From UBA822 sp965249775 (GTDB lineage: Bacteria; Gemmatimonadota; Gemmatimonadetes; Longimicrobiales; Gaopeijiaceae), in the NCBI GenBank assembly GCA_965249775.1, contig OZ252253.1, forward strand, positions 1,736,001 to 1,800,000: 64,000 nucleotides of DNA, read 5' to 3'. Under the pieces are notes generated by a model. That model was not told the DNA's origin and did no database searches. It worked only from the letters and a program-made list of their open reading frames with translations. The translations under genes were made by a program, and so were the position numbers. Within the stretch, counting starts at the first letter, position 1. Each line of letters starts with the position of its first letter. Positions 61,114 through 64,000 of this stretch are shown piece by piece.

Positions 61114-62114
61114 GCGGGCTCTACCCGTTCGCTCCGCACTACATCGAGGTCGGTGGCCGATCCGCAGGCGGCGACACGTCCAGCACTAGCCACCGCATGC
61201 ACTACGTGGACGAGGGCGAGGGAGACCCCGTTCTCATGGTCCACGGCAACCCGACTTGGTCCTTCTTCTATCGGGATCTGATCGGAGAGCTCAAGTCGAG
61301 TCACCGTGTCATCGCTCCGGATCACATCGGATGTGGGCGCTCCGACAAACCGACCGACAGTCGCTACGATTACACGTTGTCGACTCGGGTGGCGGATCTG
61401 GGCACCCTCGCCGACTCGCTCGACCTTCGTAACATCACGCTGGTCGTGCACGACTGGGGCGGGATGATCGGGATGGCCTGGGCGGCCAGACACCCGGATC
61501 GAATCGCGAGGCTGGTTGTCATGAACACGGCCGCATTCCCTCTGCCCGCCGACAAGAGCTTCCCCGCCTCGCTCGCACTGGCCCGATCTGCCGGAATCGG
61601 TGCCCTGCTCGTCCGGGGGGTCAACGCCTTTTCGCGGGGCGCCGTGCGTTACTGCGTAACACGCCGGCGGATGTCCAAGGCCGTGGCCGCCGGCTACTTG
61701 GAGCCGTACGACAGCTGGGCGCATCGCATCGCCGTGCATCGTTTCGTGCAGGACATTCCAGTCAAGGAAAGCGATCGCTCCTACCCGATCATGAAGGAAA
61801 CGGCCGACGCTCTCGTTCACCTGGCCGACAAACCGATGTTGATTTGCTGGGGCCTCAAAGACTTCGTCTTCGGCCAGCAGTTCCTGGACGAATGGGTGCG
61901 CCGATTCCCGAGTGCCGATGTCCAACGCTTCGATGACTGCGGTCACTACATTCTCGAGGACGCGGGAGAGGAAATCGTTCCGCTCGTCCGTGAATTCGTC
62001 GACAGTCGTCGAGCAAATCACCCAGGCGATCGTCCAAGAAGTCACCGAGACGGTCGTCAAGAAAGTCACCCGGGCGGGCGTGCCGAAACCCAGCCCACGG
62101 ACAGTTCTGCATGA
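61110..62114 (+). CDS. oleB: OleB, beta-lactone decarboxylase (alpha/beta hydrolase)
   Basis: A 334-residue alpha/beta hydrolase of the haloalkane-dehalogenase-like type. The nucleophile is Asp115 in VVHDWGGMIG, in line with Asp114 of Xanthomonas OleB; MVHGNPTWSFFYRDL gives the oxyanion and halide-tryptophan region, and the His is in DCGHYILED. In the pathway it removes CO2 from the beta-lactone to yield the cis-olefin. The C-terminal 35 residues are an unusual Arg/His/Asp-rich tail. GTG start on the oleA stop (GTGA). Confidence 0.93.
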   Translation: MSGLYPFAPHYIEVGGRSAGGDTSSTSHRMHYVDEGEGDPVLMVHGNPTWSFFYRDLIGELKSSHRVIAPDHIGCGRSDKPTDSRYDYTLSTRVADLGTLADSLDLRNITLVVHDWGGMIGMAWAARHPDRIARLVVMNTAAFPLPADKSFPASLALARSAGIGALLVRGVNAFSRGAVRYCVTRRRMSKAVAAGYLEPYDSWAHRIAVHRFVQDIPVKESDRSYPIMKETADALVHLADKPMLICWGLKDFVFGQQFLDEWVRRFPSADVQRFDDCGHYILEDAGEEIVPLVREFVDSRRANHPGDRPRSHRDGRQESHPGGRAETQPTDSSA

Positions 62115-63952
62115 GCGGAGATGTGGATCGTCCGAAGCCTGAGGCATCCCACGCGGCCGTCGAGCGCTCTCCCGACCACGTCGTCGAGCGCTCTTCCGAC
62201 CACATCAACGTCGCCGCGTTCCTGGCCGATCTGGCCCGGAGCCAGCCGGGCGCCCTCGCAGTGGCGGTATCCGACGGGCGAAACCCGGACGGGACAGCCC
62301 GCTATGCCGAGCTGAGCGCGCTCGAACTGCATCAGCGCTCCGATCGGATCGCCCACGCGCTGGTCGGGGTCGGGATCGGATCAGGCGTTCGAACCGTCCT
62401 CATGGTGGAGCCCAGTCTCGATTTCTTCTCTTTGACCTTTGCGATGCTGAAGGTCGGAGCGATCCCGGTCATGGTGGATCCGGGCATGGGGATCAAGAAT
62501 CTGGCCGAATGCCTCGGCGAAGCGGAGCCAGAGGCCTTTATCGGCGTCTCCAAGGCACAAGCCGCGAGGGTCATTTTCGGGTGGGCGAAGACGACCATAA
62601 GAACCAAGGTGACCGTGGGGCGCAGGTTCTTCTGGGGGGGGCACACGTTGAACAATTTGGAGGCGCAGGCGCCGCGCGACCCCTTCCCGATTATCGAGCC
62701 GGACCCGGAACAAACGGCTGCGATTCTCTTCACGAGCGGGAGCACGGGGTTGCCCAAGGGGGTCGTCACGCCATTCCGGGTCTTCGCGGCACAGGTGAAG
62801 GCACTCAGAGAGGTGTACGGCATCCAGCCAGGGGAGCGCGACCTGGCCACCTTCCCGCTCTTCGCGCTGTTCGGTCCAGCCCTCGGCATGGCCTCGGTGG
62901 TCCCCGATATGGACGCGAGCCGCCCGGCGGAGGCCGATCCCCGGCGTCTCTGGGAAGCATTCCGGGATTACGACTGTACCAATCTGTTCGCCTCTCCGGC
63001 CCTCATAGCGAAGCTTGGGCGCTACTGCGTCGATCAGGACCTTTCACTGACCTCTCTTCGGCGAGCCATCTCGGCGGGGGCACCGGCCTCGAACCCGGCA
63101 CTCGAGCGATTCCAGCAGTGCCTTCCGGACGGCATCGAGGTCCTGACCTCCTACGGAGCGACCGAGTCGCTACCGGTTGCCTTGCTTGGAAGCGGGGAGA
63201 TACTGAGGGAGACACGTCAGCTCACGGACCAGGGCGGTGGCGTGTGCGTGGGCCGCCCCACACCCGACATGGACGTTCGGATCGTGCCTATCCATGACGA
63301 ACCCATCGAGTCATGGTCCGATGACCTCGCGCTCCCCGTGGGAGAGATCGGCGAGATCGTGGTGCGTGGGCCAGTTGTGACGCCGTCCTACTACAAGCGG
63401 CCTCGAGCTACGAAGCTCGCCAAGATTCCCAACGAGAGCGGCGACGTGTGGCACCGAATGGGCGACGTGGGCTATTTCGACGAGCAGGACCGACTCTGGA
63501 TGTGCGGCCGGAAGAGCCACCGGGTAGACGCCGAAACGGGTACCCTGTACACGATCCCCTGTGAGGCCGTTTTCAACACGCATCCGGCCGTTCGTCGAAG
63601 CGCGCTTGTGGGGGTCACAAGAAAAGGCAAGGCCACACCCGCGAGCCAAACCATACCTCTGAGCCAGACCACGCACGAGGACGCAGTCCGGCCATTGGAT
63701 CATCCAATACCTGTGCTCTGCGTTGAGCGGGCGAAGGGCGTTACGATCGAAAACGGGCGACTCACGGAAGAGTTGCTGGAGATCGCCCGGAGCCATGAAC
63801 ACACCCGTGCGATCGGGACGGTGCTCTATCACCGCTCCTTTCCGGTAGATGTGCGCCACAACGCGAAGATCTTCCGGGAGAAGCTGGCGGTGTGGGCCGG
63901 CAACGAGTTGGCGTCCCGGATTCCGGACGGCCCCCCGGACGCCCACTCGTGA
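62111..63952 (+). CDS. oleC: OleC, beta-lactone synthetase (AMP-ligase family)
   Basis: A 613-residue acyl-adenylate-type enzyme that closes the beta-hydroxy acid to a beta-lactone with ATP. The phosphate loop is LFTSGSTGLPKGVV (about 206-219), the A5-type motif LTSYGATESLPVAL (about 343), and the hinge Asp region MGDVGYFDEQDRLWMCGRK (about 450-470). The fused-insert pattern and the C-terminal VDVRHNAKIFREKLAVWA are as in OleC. The N-terminus has a duplicated eight-residue segment (VERSPDHV/VERSSDHI). ATG start on the oleB stop (ATGA). Confidence 0.92.
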   Translation: MSGDVDRPKPEASHAAVERSPDHVVERSSDHINVAAFLADLARSQPGALAVAVSDGRNPDGTARYAELSALELHQRSDRIAHALVGVGIGSGVRTVLMVEPSLDFFSLTFAMLKVGAIPVMVDPGMGIKNLAECLGEAEPEAFIGVSKAQAARVIFGWAKTTIRTKVTVGRRFFWGGHTLNNLEAQAPRDPFPIIEPDPEQTAAILFTSGSTGLPKGVVTPFRVFAAQVKALREVYGIQPGERDLATFPLFALFGPALGMASVVPDMDASRPAEADPRRLWEAFRDYDCTNLFASPALIAKLGRYCVDQDLSLTSLRRAISAGAPASNPALERFQQCLPDGIEVLTSYGATESLPVALLGSGEILRETRQLTDQGGGVCVGRPTPDMDVRIVPIHDEPIESWSDDLALPVGEIGEIVVRGPVVTPSYYKRPRATKLAKIPNESGDVWHRMGDVGYFDEQDRLWMCGRKSHRVDAETGTLYTIPCEAVFNTHPAVRRSALVGVTRKGKATPASQTIPLSQTTHEDAVRPLDHPIPVLCVERAKGVTIENGRLTEELLEIARSHEHTRAIGTVLYHRSFPVDVRHNAKIFREKLAVWAGNELASRIPDGPPDAHS

Positions 63953-64000
63953 AGGCTCTGGTGACCGGAGCAGGCGGCTTCCTAGGGGCAGCCATCGCCC
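63949..64000 (+). CDS. oleD: OleD, 2-alkyl-3-ketoacyl reductase, first 17 codons
   Basis: The last 52 bases open a frame with GTG on the oleC stop (GTGA). The 17 residues visible, MKALVTGAGGFLGAAIA, are the NAD(P)-binding start of a short-chain dehydrogenase (GxxGFLG), exactly the expected beginning of OleD, which reduces the OleA beta-keto product. Everything beyond is outside the window, so the identity rests on this motif and the position. Confidence 0.75.
   Translation, partial: MKALVTGAGGFLGAAIA

Overview
The window is one stretch of a high-GC, densely coded bacterial chromosome, most likely from the Gemmatimonadota. The basis is the form of the Ser/Thr kinase at 42156-44804 (short N-terminal leader, kinase, one membrane helix, beta-propeller), two PadR-plus-ADOP-type permease pairs, planctomycete-type cytochrome genes and many secreted PQQ-type propellers. 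The phylum is an inference; no rRNA or tRNA gene is present.

Region 1 (1-17.2 kb) is an exported redox and hydrolase region. It holds a truncated NHL-type propeller, two PQQ-type dehydrogenases, a lipoprotein resembling PET hydrolases/cutinases, a serine beta-lactamase-like hydrolase, three short cytochrome c'-like proteins and two paralogous four-helix membrane proteins. An acidic 12-residue-repeat protein follows. A tandem family of six secreted proteins of about 290-360 aa is interleaved with two copies of a DUF6152-like gene; the second copy lies in a 675-bp direct duplication that looks identical. Region 2 (17.6-20.2 kb) is a CPA1-type Na+/H+ antiporter with a C-terminal cyclic-nucleotide-binding domain.

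Region 3 (20.3-27.8 kb) is a complete histidine operon compacted into six genes by fusion: hisG, hisC-HAD phosphatase, hisB, hisH-hisF, hisA-hisI-hisE and hisD. In front is a classical attenuator: a 26-codon leader peptide with eight histidines and a G+C-rich hairpin followed by a T run.

Region 4 (27.9-44.8 kb) is accessory: a small barrel-like secreted protein, an ankyrin-repeat protein, a DUF1592/DUF1552 gene pair, two PadR/permease operons each with an inverted-repeat operator candidate, a soluble aldose dehydrogenase, small membrane proteins and a receptor-like Ser/Thr kinase.

Region 5 (44.9 kb to the right edge) is the most striking. A PUFA/secondary-lipid synthase (pfaD, pfaA, and pfaC with a fused pfaB-type acyltransferase) is followed directly by oleA, oleB, oleC and the start of oleD, the head-to-head hydrocarbon pathway. 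Every junction but one is a 4-base start/stop overlap. The arrangement predicts that a polyene acyl chain is built by the synthase and condensed by OleA, then passed through OleD, OleC and OleB to a long-chain polyunsaturated olefin: a dedicated polyunsaturated-hydrocarbon operon.
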